Assembly (NCBI GenBank): GCA_937995595.1
Contig: CALKJW010000011.1
Coordinates: 91,668 to 155,667 of the forward strand
Direction: 5' to 3'
Source: an uncultured Phycisphaerales bacterium
GTDB taxonomy: Bacteria; Planctomycetota; Phycisphaerae; Phycisphaerales; UBA1924
Length of the DNA stretch: 64,000 bases
Shown here: piece after piece, positions 48,516 to 57,362 of the stretch
Numbering within the stretch: position 1 is the first letter of the stretch
Layout of the letters: every line of letters begins with the position of its first letter
Notes under the pieces: generated by a model
The model's database searches: none
What the model was told of the DNA's origin: nothing
What the model saw: the letters and a program-made list of their open reading frames with translations, nothing else
Position numbers and translations under genes: made by a program

Positions 48516-49892
48516 GTGACCGCGCTGCAGTTCTCCATCTCCGTTCGATCGGCGAGCACCCGCGCCCGGCGCGGCGTGGTGCGCACGCCGCACGGATGCT
48601 TCGACACGCCCGCGTTCATGCCCGTCGGCACGCGCGGCAGCGTGAAGGGCGTTCTGCCGGGGCTTGTCCGCGCGACCGGCGCACAGGTCGTGCTCGCCAA
48701 CACCTATCACCTGCTGCTGCGGCCGGGGCCGGACCTTGTGGCGCGGCGCGGCGGCCTGCACCGGTTCATCGGCTGGGCCGCGCCGATCCTGACGGACTCG
48801 GGGGGCTACCAGGCGTATTCGATGGCGGACTCGAACACCGTCAGCGACGAGGGCGTGCGCTTCAAGTCGATCGTTGACGGCGGCACCATCGACCTTTCGC
48901 CCGAGCGCGCCACGCACGTGCAGAACGCGCTGGGCGCGGACATCATCATGGCCTTTGACGACTGCCCGCCGGCCCGGCCGCTCGGCGAAGCCGAGGCGGG
49001 CGGCGACCCGCGTCTGGTGCGCGCGACCAAGCGCGACGCGCGGCGCGGACGAACCTACGACCACGGCGCACGCCTGCGCGAGGCCAACGAGCGCACCGTG
49101 CGCTGGCTCGAACGGTGCCGCGCGGCCCACCAGCGTCCGCACGATCAGGCGCTGTTCGGCATCGTGCAGGGCGGCGTCGATCTCGAGCAGCGCACGTGGT
49201 CCGCCCAGCGCGTCTGCGCGATCGACCTCCCGGGGTACGCGATCGGCGGCGTGGCGGTGGGGGAGTCGCCCGAGGACATCGCGCGGGTGGTTCGGCACAC
49301 CGCGCCGCTGCTGCCCGAAAACCGGCCGCGATACCTGATGGGCGTCGGCTACGAGTGCGACCTGCTCAACGCCGTGCTCGCCGGCGTGGACATGTTCGAC
49401 TGCGTTCTGCCGACGCGCAACGGGCGCAACGCCAACGCCTTCACGCGCACCGGGCAGATCCGCCTGCGCAACGCCCGGTTTGCGGAGGATGACCGGCCGA
49501 TCGAAGAGGGGTGCGATTGCCCGGCGTGTTTGCCGATGGGTTATCCCTTGGGTGTCGCGAGTGAAACAGATGGTAAGTCAAGCACAGGAAAATACTTATC
49601 AACTGGACAGGTGAGCGGGTGGAGTGATGCTGAATCAGCCCACCAATCAAGGGGGGGTCCCGTTCCCGTGGGTGACACTCCCTTTACGCGCGCCTATATT
49701 CGCCATCTGTTTTTGGCCGGGGAAATGCTTGGTCCGATCCTTGTGACCCTGCACAACTTACGGCACTTCCAGCGGTTCATGGCCGAGGTCCGCGCCACGA
49801 TCGCGACGGACGACTGGGAGGGCCTGATCCGGCGCTGGCCCGTGGCCTCGTCGGAGCACAGGCCGGGTTTGGATGTCGGCGGACCCGGTTGA
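48516..49892 (+). CDS. tgt: Queuine/preQ1 tRNA-guanine transglycosylase with insertion at the zinc site
   Basis: Exchanges G34 of tRNAs with GUN anticodons for preQ1. 458 residues versus the usual 370-400. Seen: CFDTPAFMPVGTRGSVKGV, TYHLLLRPG, LTDSGGYQAYS with the catalytic Asp region, MAFDDCPP, FGIVQGGVD, YAIGGVAVGE, and FDCVLPTRNGRN with the nucleophilic Asp. The zinc site begins EGCDCPAC as expected, but 51 extra residues separate it from FTRAYIRHLFLAGEMLG and the last ligand His in VTLHNLRHF. The extra DNA (49530-49682) is 55 % GC and keeps the frame. Start GTG 48516; 16 bases after the rhomboid gene and 50 before yajC, an association (tgt-yajC-secD) common in bacteria. Confidence 0.95.
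   Translation: MTALQFSISVRSASTRARRGVVRTPHGCFDTPAFMPVGTRGSVKGVLPGLVRATGAQVVLANTYHLLLRPGPDLVARRGGLHRFIGWAAPILTDSGGYQAYSMADSNTVSDEGVRFKSIVDGGTIDLSPERATHVQNALGADIIMAFDDCPPARPLGEAEAGGDPRLVRATKRDARRGRTYDHGARLREANERTVRWLERCRAAHQRPHDQALFGIVQGGVDLEQRTWSAQRVCAIDLPGYAIGGVAVGESPEDIARVVRHTAPLLPENRPRYLMGVGYECDLLNAVLAGVDMFDCVLPTRNGRNANAFTRTGQIRLRNARFAEDDRPIEEGCDCPACLPMGYPLGVASETDGKSSTGKYLSTGQVSGWSDAESAHQSRGGPVPVGDTPFTRAYIRHLFLAGEMLGPILVTLHNLRHFQRFMAEVRATIATDDWEGLIRRWPVASSEHRPGLDVGGPG
49530..49682. other. 153-base low-GC in-frame insertion within tgt
   Basis: 51 codons with 84 of 153 bases G or C (about 55 %), in a gene otherwise near 70 %. It encodes a polar segment (ETDGKSSTGKYLSTGQVSGW) absent from normal Tgt. 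Near its ends lie similar words CCCTTGGGTG and CCCGTGGGTG (49545 and 49665). The following ~80 bases of tgt are also less GC-rich. No intein or transposon motif is visible. Confidence 0.6.
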
Positions 49893-49942
49893 ACAGGCCG
49901 CGGCAGGCGCGTCAGGGTGTCGGGGAGGGTTCGGGAGATCGC

Positions 49943-50464
49943 ATGTTCGAATCGCTGCTCATCGTCGAACCGTCCGCACTGGTGATCGCGTTCCAGGACG
50001 CCCTGTCCAACTCGCTCGGCGGATCGCCGACGGGAGGCGGCGCGGCCGGCGGCGGCGGCCAGAACGTGCCGCCACCCGGCGGGGGCATGATGCAGATCTT
50101 CATCATGATGGGGTTCCTGCTCCTGGTGATGATCCTGATGAGCACCATGACGAGCCGTCGCGAGAAGAAGCGCCGCGCCGAACTTCTCGCCTCGATCCGC
50201 AAGGGCGACCGCGTGCTGACGACCGGCGGCATCATCGGGCGCGTGGTCGACGTGAGCGCGGACGAGGTGGTGCTGAAGATCGACGAGAACGCCAACATCC
50301 GCACGCGGTTCACGATCAACGCGGTGGTGCAGGTGCTCAAGGCGGCCGAGCAGACCGGGAGCGCCGACTCGGGGGGAGCGAGCGGGGGGGGGACGAACGG
50401 GGCGAGTGACAAGGCCGGGACGGAAGTGGAGATCAAGGCCGGGCGGGCGCGCGCCTCGGCCTGA
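49943..50464 (+). CDS. yajC: Preprotein translocase accessory subunit YajC
   Basis: 173 residues. Unlike typical YajC (about 100), the N-terminus has a ~45-residue Gly/Pro-rich segment (GGGAAGGGGQNVPPPGGG) before the single membrane helix (MQIFIMMGFLLLVMILMSTM). The conserved cytoplasmic part follows: RREKKRRAELLASIRKGDRV, LTTGGIIGRVVDVSADEVVL, then a Gly/Ser-rich tail. YajC associates with SecDF, encoded next. ATG 49943 with a weak GGGAGA upstream. Confidence 0.9.
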   Translation: MFESLLIVEPSALVIAFQDALSNSLGGSPTGGGAAGGGGQNVPPPGGGMMQIFIMMGFLLLVMILMSTMTSRREKKRRAELLASIRKGDRVLTTGGIIGRVVDVSADEVVLKIDENANIRTRFTINAVVQVLKAAEQTGSADSGGASGGGTNGASDKAGTEVEIKAGRARASA

Positions 50465-50553
50465 CGCGGCCGCGCACGGCCGGGGCTCGGGGGAATCGGA
50501 CACAACTCAAACGGCCCGCGCAGGGCCGGAACGCTGGGAGCACTGGCTCGAAC

Positions 50554-53500
50554 ATGCGGAACCTCTGGCTCAACTCGCTCATTGTCGTTGCGCTCGCGGC
50601 CATCGCCGTGGTCGCGGTCACCCCGCCACAGGAGAAGATCCGGCTCGGCAAGGACCTGGCCGGCGGCGTGAGCCTGACGTACAGCGTTGACATCAAGCCC
50701 GGCGACGTGGACACCATGCCGCGGGTCGTCGAGGTGGTCAAGGAGCGTCTGGACCCCAACGGCGTGCTGGAGATCTCGGTCGTGGCGGTCGGGTCCGACC
50801 GCATCGAGATCACCATGCCGCTGCCGACGGCCAAGGTCAAGGGCCTGCGCGAGGAGTTTGAGAAGACGCTCGCGGCGTTCGGCGGCGTGGAACTTTCGGC
50901 CGACGAGGTGGACCGGGCGATGCGGCTCCCGGCCGACCGGCGCGACGCGGAACTGGCGCGGCTGGCGGGCGAGGACCGCGCACGGCTGGACGCGCTGCGT
51001 CGGGCCGCGGCGATCTACGACGAACTGGCCGCCGAGCGGCCGCTGCTCGACGAGGCGATGCGCGCGGTCGAGCAGATCCGCGGCTTGATCGAGGCGGACC
51101 TCGCCGCGGGCGGGTCGCCCGACAGCCCGCAGGTGCAGGAGTGGCAGGCCGCGCTGACGCGCGCGCAGCAGGCCGTGTCGGCGCAGATCGACAAGGTCGC
51201 GCCGCTGGAACTGGAGTACGAGTCGGAGCGCGACGCGGCGCGGGCCGGCGGGCTGACGGCGGCGGAAGTGCGCCGGGCGCTGTCGCTGTCGAACCGGACG
51301 GTGCGCATGCGCTCCGAGACCGGGCGCGTGGTGGAACTGCCGAGCCCGCGCGAGGTGGCGCTCAAGGCGATCCGCGACAAGTACCCGGACGCGAAGACGC
51401 TCGCCGCGCTGGAGAACTCGATCGCCAAGTGGAACGAGTACGAGCAGAACCGTCGCACGCTCGACGACCCGGCGGACCTGATCCGGATGCTGCGCGGCGC
51501 GGGCGTGCTGGAGTTCCGCATCACGGTCGCGCCGGGCGAGTATCCCAACGAACTCGAGGCCCGCAACCGCCTGCGGATGGGCGGCCCCGCGGCGTATCGG
51601 TCGGGCGACGCGAAGTGGTACAAGATCAACAAGATCCAGGGGTGGGTGCAGAGCGCCGAGGACCTCGAGCGGCTGCAGAACCCCGAGACCGCCGCGGCGT
51701 TCTTCTCCGAGCGCCAGTTCGTCGCCGAGACCTACCGCGGCGAGTTCTACCTGCTGTGCTGGGACCGGCGGGGCCTTCGGCTGACACGTGAGGAGGGCGA
51801 GTGGGCGGTCCGCAACGCCTACCAGGGCCAGGACCAGTTCGGCCGGCCGGCGATCGATTTCCGCATGGACGCGCTGGGCGCGGCCAAACTCGGCGACCTG
51901 ACGGGCAAGAACATCGGCCGCTCGATGGCGGTGCTGCTGGACGACGAGGTGTACACGGCGCCGCGGCTCAACGGGCGCATCTCGGACTCGGGCCAGATCT
52001 ACGGCAGTTTCTCCAACGAGGAACTGCAGTACGTCATCCGCGTGCTCGCGGCGGGCGCGCTGGCCCAGCGGCTGAGCCAGGAGCCGATCAGCCAGGTGAC
52101 GCTGGGGCCGCAACTGGGCGCCGACAACCTGCAGCGCGGCCTGCGCGCGGGCGTGATCTCGCTGATCGTGACCGCGGGCTTCATGATCGTGTACTACTTC
52201 GGCTGCGGACTTGTCGCGGTCGTCGCGCTGCTGCTCAACTCGCTGCTGCTGATGGGCGCGATGGCCCTGAACCACGCGGCGTTCACGCTCCCCGGCATCG
52301 CCGGCGTCATCCTGACCTTCGGCATGGCGGTCGACGCCAACGTGCTGGTATACGAGCGCATGCGCGAGGAGTTCCAGCGCGGCGAGGACCTGCGCACCGC
52401 TGTGCGGCTGGGATACGAGAAGGCGCTGTCGGCGATCGTGGACGGCAACCTCACCACGCTGATCGTGTGCGTCGTGCTGGGCTTCACGGGCACGCCCGAG
52501 ATCAAGGGCTTCGCGCTCACGCTGGGCATCGGTCTGGTGACGACGCTGTTCTCGCAGTTGTTCTTCACGCGCCTGCTGTTCACGGTGCTGGTCGAGAAGA
52601 TCCGCATCCGCAGGATGAGCATGCTGCCGCTGGCCGTGCCGCTGGTGCAGCGCGCGTTCTCGCTGAACGTGGACTGGCTGCGGCTCCGCGGGATCTGGTA
52701 CGGGGTCTCGTTCTTCTTCGTGGGCCTGGGCGTCCTGTTCATCGTCGTCGAGGGGCGGGAACTGCTGGCCTCGGAGTTCCGCGGCGGGACCGCGGTGACC
52801 ATCACGACGCGCAAGGGCCCGGACGGGCAGGGCATCCGCCTGACCCGCGCCGAGGTGGCCGAGCGCGTCAGGCGCATCGCGGCCGAAGCCCCGCCCGGCA
52901 GCCCGCTGGGCGCGCTGGTGCACGCCGAGGTGAGCGTGGTGAACCCGGAGCCGGGCGGCGTGCGCTCGGACACGTTCACGATCAAGTCGCTGCTGACCAA
53001 CGCGGAACTGATGCAGTCGAGCATCACCGCGGCGTTCGCCGACGTGCTCGACGTCCGCGCGCCGCTGACGTTCAAGGGCTCGGGCGCGGCGCCGGGGCGC
53101 GGGGCGCCGGTGTTCCCGATCGTCTCGGTGTCGCTCGGCGAGTCGCTGGACCGGCCGTCGATCACCGAGCGGGTCGACCGCGACTTCCTCGGGGCGCTGG
53201 CCGTGCTGCTCGAGGACATCCAGCCCGTGGTCTCCCGGCGCGAGATCGAGGACCGGCTGGCGCAGGCGCGGACGCGGACCGAGTTTGCCGACACGGCCGG
53301 GCGCGTGGTCCGCGTGCTGACCATCGAGGGGACCGACGACGCGGTGCGCACGGCCGTGGTGCTGGTGCAGGACCGGGAGTTGTCGCACTTTGACGACGAG
53401 CCGCGCTGGAACGAGAACGTGCGCGACCGCGAGTGGGCGCTGGTGAGGTTCGCGCTGACCGAGTCGCAGTCGCTGGCGAGCGTGCAGAACTTCGGCTCGT

Positions 53501-54087
53501 CGATCGCCGCGACGTTCCGCGCACAGGCCATCACGGCGGTGCTGATCAGCGGCCTGCTGGTGGTGGTGTACCTCTGGGTGCGGTTCGGATCGTTCCGCTA
53601 CTCGGCCGCGGCGATCGCGACGACGACGCACGACTGCTTCGTCGCCATCGGCATGGTGGGCGCGGCGGCGTGGGTGTACCACGAGTTCCCCGACCTCGCC
53701 GCCAGACTCATGATCCTGCCGTTCAAGATCGACCTGAACGTGATCGCGGCGATCCTGACGATCCTGGGCTATTCGCTGAACGACACCATCGTCGTGATGG
53801 ACCGCATCCGCGAGAACCGGGGCAAACTGCCGTACGCCAGCCGCGAGGTGATCAACGCGTCGGTGAACCAGACGCTGAGCCGGACGATCATCACGGGCGG
53901 GACGACGCTGATCTCGTGCGTGGTTCTGTACCTGATCGGCGGCGAGGGCGTGCGCGTGTTCGCCTACACGATGATCGTGGGCATCCTTGTCGGAACGTTC
54001 TCGTCGATCGCGGTCGCCGCGCCGCTGGTGTGGTCGAGCAAGGCCGATCCGCACGCCAACGACAAGGCGGACCGGCCGACGACCTGA
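50554..54087 (+). CDS. secDF: Fused protein translocase subunit SecDF
   Basis: 1177 residues; one polypeptide holds both SecD and SecF halves, twelve expected helices. SecD: N-terminal helix, GKDLAGGVSLTYSVD, a P1 head enlarged by a helical insert (~residues 120-290, Glu/Arg-rich), then DFRMDALGAAKLGDLTGKNI, the helices with GIAGVILTFGMAVDANVLVY and ERMREE. SecF from ~residue 700: GIWYGVSFFFVGLGVLFIVV, SEFRGGTAVTITTR, and helices with AAILTILGYSLNDTIVVMDR and IRENRG. The conserved membrane Asp residues in both halves are present. Uses the proton or sodium gradient to pull exported proteins through SecYEG. Located 89 bases after yajC. Confidence 0.96.
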   Translation: MRNLWLNSLIVVALAAIAVVAVTPPQEKIRLGKDLAGGVSLTYSVDIKPGDVDTMPRVVEVVKERLDPNGVLEISVVAVGSDRIEITMPLPTAKVKGLREEFEKTLAAFGGVELSADEVDRAMRLPADRRDAELARLAGEDRARLDALRRAAAIYDELAAERPLLDEAMRAVEQIRGLIEADLAAGGSPDSPQVQEWQAALTRAQQAVSAQIDKVAPLELEYESERDAARAGGLTAAEVRRALSLSNRTVRMRSETGRVVELPSPREVALKAIRDKYPDAKTLAALENSIAKWNEYEQNRRTLDDPADLIRMLRGAGVLEFRITVAPGEYPNELEARNRLRMGGPAAYRSGDAKWYKINKIQGWVQSAEDLERLQNPETAAAFFSERQFVAETYRGEFYLLCWDRRGLRLTREEGEWAVRNAYQGQDQFGRPAIDFRMDALGAAKLGDLTGKNIGRSMAVLLDDEVYTAPRLNGRISDSGQIYGSFSNEELQYVIRVLAAGALAQRLSQEPISQVTLGPQLGADNLQRGLRAGVISLIVTAGFMIVYYFGCGLVAVVALLLNSLLLMGAMALNHAAFTLPGIAGVILTFGMAVDANVLVYERMREEFQRGEDLRTAVRLGYEKALSAIVDGNLTTLIVCVVLGFTGTPEIKGFALTLGIGLVTTLFSQLFFTRLLFTVLVEKIRIRRMSMLPLAVPLVQRAFSLNVDWLRLRGIWYGVSFFFVGLGVLFIVVEGRELLASEFRGGTAVTITTRKGPDGQGIRLTRAEVAERVRRIAAEAPPGSPLGALVHAEVSVVNPEPGGVRSDTFTIKSLLTNAELMQSSITAAFADVLDVRAPLTFKGSGAAPGRGAPVFPIVSVSLGESLDRPSITERVDRDFLGALAVLLEDIQPVVSRREIEDRLAQARTRTEFADTAGRVVRVLTIEGTDDAVRTAVVLVQDRELSHFDDEPRWNENVRDREWALVRFALTESQSLASVQNFGSSIAATFRAQAITAVLISGLLVVVYLWVRFGSFRYSAAAIATTTHDCFVAIGMVGAAAWVYHEFPDLAARLMILPFKIDLNVIAAILTILGYSLNDTIVVMDRIRENRGKLPYASREVINASVNQTLSRTIITGGTTLISCVVLYLIGGEGVRVFAYTMIVGILVGTFSSIAVAAPLVWSSKADPHANDKADRPTT

Positions 54088-54118
54088 CCGCCCGCGGCGT
54101 CGCGAAGGGAGGGCGACG

Positions 54119-54808
54119 GTGCACGACTCGACGTCCCGCGTCTTCGGCCTGCTGGTGCTGCTGATCGCGGTGTGGGTCGGCGCGTACTGGCTGTACGACC
54201 CCACGCGTCCGGCGCGGGTCACGCGCGACGATCGACCGCGCGACGCCGTGCCCTCGGTTCCGGCGCCTGTGCTGCCCGAGCCGCGCTCGCTGCCGCGGGT
54301 TGATCCGTCGCCCACGCCGCGACCGGCGCAGCCAACGGTGGTCGTGGTGCCGCCGGAGTTCGACGAGTACACGGTTCAGCCCGGCGACCGGTCGCTGCAG
54401 GACATCGCGCAGCGCTTCTACGGCGACCGCGCAAAGTGGGAGGCGATCGCCAGCGCCAACCCGTTCTTCTCGCCCGACAAACTCAAGCCCGGCGTGACGG
54501 TGCTGCGGATCCCGCGCGACCCGTCCAACATCCAGGGCAGGGTGGTGGAGGTCCGGCCGCCGGCCGACGAGCCGGCGCGGCAGACCGACCCCGCCCCCGT
54601 CGTGCCCGACCCCGCAGCGCCGCCGGCGGGTTGGCGCACCTACACGGTGCAGGAGAGCGACACGTTGTGGGGCATTGCGCGGAAGATGTACGGGCGCGGC
54701 ACGCTCACCGGCCTGATCGCCGACGCCAACCGCGACGTCCTGCCCGATCCGGACCGGCTGCGGGCGGGCGTGGTGCTGCGGATCCCGCCCGCGCCGGCGT
54801 CGGATTGA
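54119..54808 (+). CDS. Membrane-anchored protein with two LysM domains
   Basis: 229 residues. N-terminal anchor (RVFGLLVLLIAVWVGAYWLY), a Pro-rich stalk (~residues 30-80), then two LysM modules: DEYTVQPGDRSLQDIAQRFY ... LKPGVTVLRIP (~82-133) and RTYTVQESDTLWGIARKMYG ... LRAGVVLRIP (~175-225). LysM binds peptidoglycan or chitin-like glycans; here it probably tethers the protein between membrane and wall. No catalytic domain. GTG 54119 follows GGGAGGG, 31 bases after secDF, so it is likely co-expressed with the translocase genes. Confidence 0.87.
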   Translation: MHDSTSRVFGLLVLLIAVWVGAYWLYDPTRPARVTRDDRPRDAVPSVPAPVLPEPRSLPRVDPSPTPRPAQPTVVVVPPEFDEYTVQPGDRSLQDIAQRFYGDRAKWEAIASANPFFSPDKLKPGVTVLRIPRDPSNIQGRVVEVRPPADEPARQTDPAPVVPDPAAPPAGWRTYTVQESDTLWGIARKMYGRGTLTGLIADANRDVLPDPDRLRAGVVLRIPPAPASD

Positions 54809-54923
54809 CGGGCCACGGGCCGGAGCGTGGCTGAACGCCCGTCGCCCGACCGCCGATGACTGAACGGCGTACGCTCTGGCCCGACGCCTCAGACGGCGCG
54901 GGTTCATAACGACGGAGACCTTC

Positions 54924-55898
54924 GTGTCCACCAGCAAGCGCATCCTTGTCACCGGCGGGGCCGGGTTTCTGGGCTCGCACCTGTGCGACCGACTCGTCGG
55001 GCAGGGGCACGACGTGATCTGCGTCGACAACTTCTTCACCAGCCAGAAGGTCAACATCGCGCACCTGCTGAGCAAGCCGAACTTCGAGTTCATCCGGCAC
55101 GACGTGACGCACCCGCTGTGGCTGGAGGTGGACGAGATCTACAACGCGGCGTGCCCGGCCGCGCCGGGGCACTACCAGTACAACCCGATCAAGACCATGA
55201 AGACCAGCGTGCTGGGCGCGATCAACATGCTGGGCATGGCCAAGCGATGCCGCGCCAAGATCCTGCAGTTCTCGACCAGCGAGGTCTACGGCGACCCGAC
55301 CGAGCACCCGCAGAAGGAGACGTACCGCGGCAACGTGAACCCCATCGGCCCGCGCGCGTGCTACGACGAGGGCAAGCGCGCCGCCGAGACGCTGTTCTTC
55401 GACTACCACCGATCGAACAAGGTCAACATCCGCGTCGTGCGCATCTTCAACACCTACGGCCCCCGCATGCACCCGTACGACGGGCGCGTGGTGAGCAACT
55501 TCATCCGACAGGCGCTGCGCGGCGAGGACATCACCATCTACGGCGACGGGAGCCAGTCGCGCTCGTTCTGCTTCGTGTCGGACCTGATCGAGGTCATCAA
55601 CCGGATGATGAACGGGCCGGACGACTTTGTCGGCCCGGTCAACATCGGCAACCCGACCGAGTTCACGATGCTGGAACTGGCCCAGCAGGTAATCGAACTT
55701 TCGGGCAGCAGGTCCAGGATCGTGCACAAGCCGCTGCCCGCCGACGACCCGCTGCAGCGTCAGCCCGACATCTCACTGGCCAGAAAGCACCTGGGCTGGG
55801 AGCCGACCGTGCCGCTGCGTGAGGGCCTGAAGAAGACCATCGACTGGTTCAAGTCGATCGACCTGAGCCAGTACCGCGCGCCCACGCCGAACTACTGA
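54924..55898 (+). CDS. UDP-glucuronate decarboxylase (UDP-xylose synthase)
   Basis: 324 residues. Short-chain dehydrogenase fold: [20 protein letters not shown] binds [23 protein letters not shown] is close to the ACPASPxHYxxNPxxT signature of UXS enzymes; [10 protein letters not shown] supplies the catalytic Thr/Ser and Glu; [11 protein letters not shown] is the YxxxK pair; [20 protein letters not shown] follows. It converts UDP-glucuronate to UDP-xylose for surface polysaccharides. GTG 54924 has GGAGA upstream. A single-gene unit closed by a hairpin at 55934-55971. Confidence 0.92.
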   Translation: MSTSKRILVTGGAGFLGSHLCDRLVGQGHDVICVDNFFTSQKVNIAHLLSKPNFEFIRHDVTHPLWLEVDEIYNAACPAAPGHYQYNPIKTMKTSVLGAINMLGMAKRCRAKILQFSTSEVYGDPTEHPQKETYRGNVNPIGPRACYDEGKRAAETLFFDYHRSNKVNIRVVRIFNTYGPRMHPYDGRVVSNFIRQALRGEDITIYGDGSQSRSFCFVSDLIEVINRMMNGPDDFVGPVNIGNPTEFTMLELAQQVIELSGSRSRIVHKPLPADDPLQRQPDISLARKHLGWEPTVPLREGLKKTIDWFKSIDLSQYRAPTPNY

Positions 55899-55933
55899 CT
55901 ATCGCGCACGCCGCGCCGTCGGGCGCGCACAAC

Positions 55934-55971
55934 GGGCCGCGGAACCCGCACGGACTGTGGCTCCGCGGCCC
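55934..55971 (+). terminator. Hairpin after the UDP-glucuronate decarboxylase gene
   Basis: GGGCCGCGGA (55934-55943) pairs with TCCGCGGCCC (55962-55971), with further pairing in the loop; 36 bases after the stop. No U-run, as with most hairpins here. Confidence 0.55.
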
Positions 55972-56173
55972 GAGGTGAAGAGCCCGCGCCCCGGTTGGAT
56001 GACCCACAGAACGCAGAAGGAGATCAAGACGCTCCGTGGGTTCGGGCCGTGCGCGCCCCGAGGCGTGGGGTGGTCGCGCGCCGTGCCCGTTGGGCCGCGG
56101 GAAGCGCGAGCGGTCCGACTCGCGCTGCCCTTCTACAACGTCCATACGTAACCCGCGGTTCGCGGCTGCCGAC

Positions 56174-56875
56174 TTACGTTCGTTTCCAGCCGAACCTTTC
56201 GACGGCCGGTTGGATGGCCATGCGGTCGAGCAGGCGGTCGGGGTCGTCGTCGATGACCAGCGCCCTGCGGGGGTCGATGCGCAGGAACTCCTCGGCGGCG
56301 CAGTGGTCGAGGAAGCGGAGGAGGTCGTCGTAAAACCCGCGGCCATCGATCTTTACGTTCAGCAGGCCGATCGGACAGTCGTGGATGGCCAGTTGCGCCC
56401 AGGTGATGATCTCGAAGAGTTCGTCGAGCGTGCCCACGCCGCCGGGCAGGGCGACAAAGCCGCGGGCGATGTCGGCCATGGCCTTCTTGCGCTGGTGCAT
56501 GCTGTCGACGATGCGGAGGTCGCGGATGCCGCGGTGGCCGAGTTCCTTGTCCATCAGTTCGCGCGTGATGACGCCGACGACCGAGTCGCCCGCGCCGGCC
56601 GCGATGATGGCGTCGGCGACGACGCCCATCAGGCCGATGGACCCGCCGCCGTAGACCAACCCCACGCCGCGGCGGGCCATGGCCTGACCGAACGCGCGGG
56701 CCGCGTCGGCGTACTCGCGGCGCTTGCCCTTGGCCGCGCCGCAATAGACACACAGTGGAGAGAGCATGGCCGACGGTAGGGGGGCGCGCGGGCCATCGGC
56801 GGGAGCGGGCGGGGCGGCCGGGAACGTGCCCGAGGGCAGGTCGGGCTGCGGCGGAGCGGTCCATGCTTTGGCCAT
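56174..56875 (-). CDS. LOG-family protein (nucleoside 5'-monophosphate phosphoribohydrolase type)
   Basis: 233 residues. TIGR00730-type Rossmann fold: LCVYCGAAKGKRREYADAAR, GVGLVYGGGSIGLMGVVADA, MHQRKKAMADIARGFVALPG, and PGGVGTLDELFEIITWAQL, the PGGxGTxxE signature binding the nucleotide. Family members cleave the N-glycosidic bond of AMP or cytokinin nucleotides; in many bacteria the physiological role is unclear. The start ATG 56875 has GGGAGAG at good distance; it adds a Pro-rich ~36-residue leader before the fold, which homologues begin near ATG 56767. Confidence 0.88.
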   Translation of the reverse strand: MAKAWTAPPQPDLPSGTFPAAPPAPADGPRAPLPSAMLSPLCVYCGAAKGKRREYADAARAFGQAMARRGVGLVYGGGSIGLMGVVADAIIAAGAGDSVVGVITRELMDKELGHRGIRDLRIVDSMHQRKKAMADIARGFVALPGGVGTLDELFEIITWAQLAIHDCPIGLLNVKIDGRGFYDDLLRFLDHCAAEEFLRIDPRRALVIDDDPDRLLDRMAIQPAVERFGWKRT

Positions 56876-57215
56876 GAATCGCTCTCCCATCAAAGCCGCA
56901 AGACGGCGGGGCGCCACGAGAGCGGTCCCGCCGTCGTGCCTTGGAGCGCGCCGCGCGGCATGGCGGCCGGCCGCAGCGCATCCGCGGCCCCCACGAGTTC
57001 CGCCGTCTCCGGGCACACGCTGAAGGTTGAGAGGTTCGTGTGCCCGGCACGGACATGCGGTGAGAGGCCCGGACACCAAGAGAAGCGCAGAACGGCGGCA
57101 GCGCGCCACCCGAGAGGGCGCACTTTACGTGACTCACGATGCGGCATTGCCCACGCGGCCCCGGCCCGGCAGGACGCGGGACCGGCGGATCGTTCAACGA
57201 TCCGCCGCGATCAAG
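56876..57215. other. 340-base gap between the LOG gene and tRNA-Gly
   Basis: No credible gene. Open frames here run straight through the tRNA or extend the LOG frame with Arg-rich sequence lacking domain features. It holds the leader of the LOG gene and, at 57183-57207, a hairpin behind the tRNA. Confidence 0.5.
57183..57207 (-). terminator. Hairpin downstream of tRNA-Gly
   Basis: CGGCGGATCGTT (57183-57194) and its exact complement (57196-57207) around one central base, nine bases beyond the tRNA 3' end. Likely terminates the tRNA transcript. Confidence 0.6.
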
Positions 57216-57287
57216 AGCGGGCGACGGGACTCGAACCCGCAGCATCAAGCTTGGAAGGCTTGCACTCTACCATTGAGTTACGCCCGC
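57216..57287 (-). tRNA. tRNA-Gly, anticodon UCC
   Basis: Complete cloverleaf on the minus strand: acceptor GCGGGCG/CGCCCGC, D-arm with AACTCAATGGTAGAG, anticodon stem CAAGC/GCTTG with loop CTTCCAA (anticodon TCC), T-arm GCGGGTTCGAGTCCCGT. The discriminator base is U, normal for tRNA-Gly. CCA is not encoded. Confidence 0.95.
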
Positions 57288-57362
57288 GGTCGGGCGGATG
57301 ATAGCCGCCGCGGCGGGGAGAGCGGCAGACCGCCGCGGCGGCGCGGACGAACGAAACCGCGC

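Noticed and set aside
49530..49682. Intein in Tgt
   Set aside because: 51 residues is far below the smallest inteins and there is no N-terminal Cys/Ser block, penultimate His or C-terminal Asn.
49912..54372. Very long open frame antisense to secDF (about 1480 codons)
   Set aside because: Arg/Gln/His-rich low-complexity product, fully opposite to a well-conserved gene; typical shadow frame at high GC.
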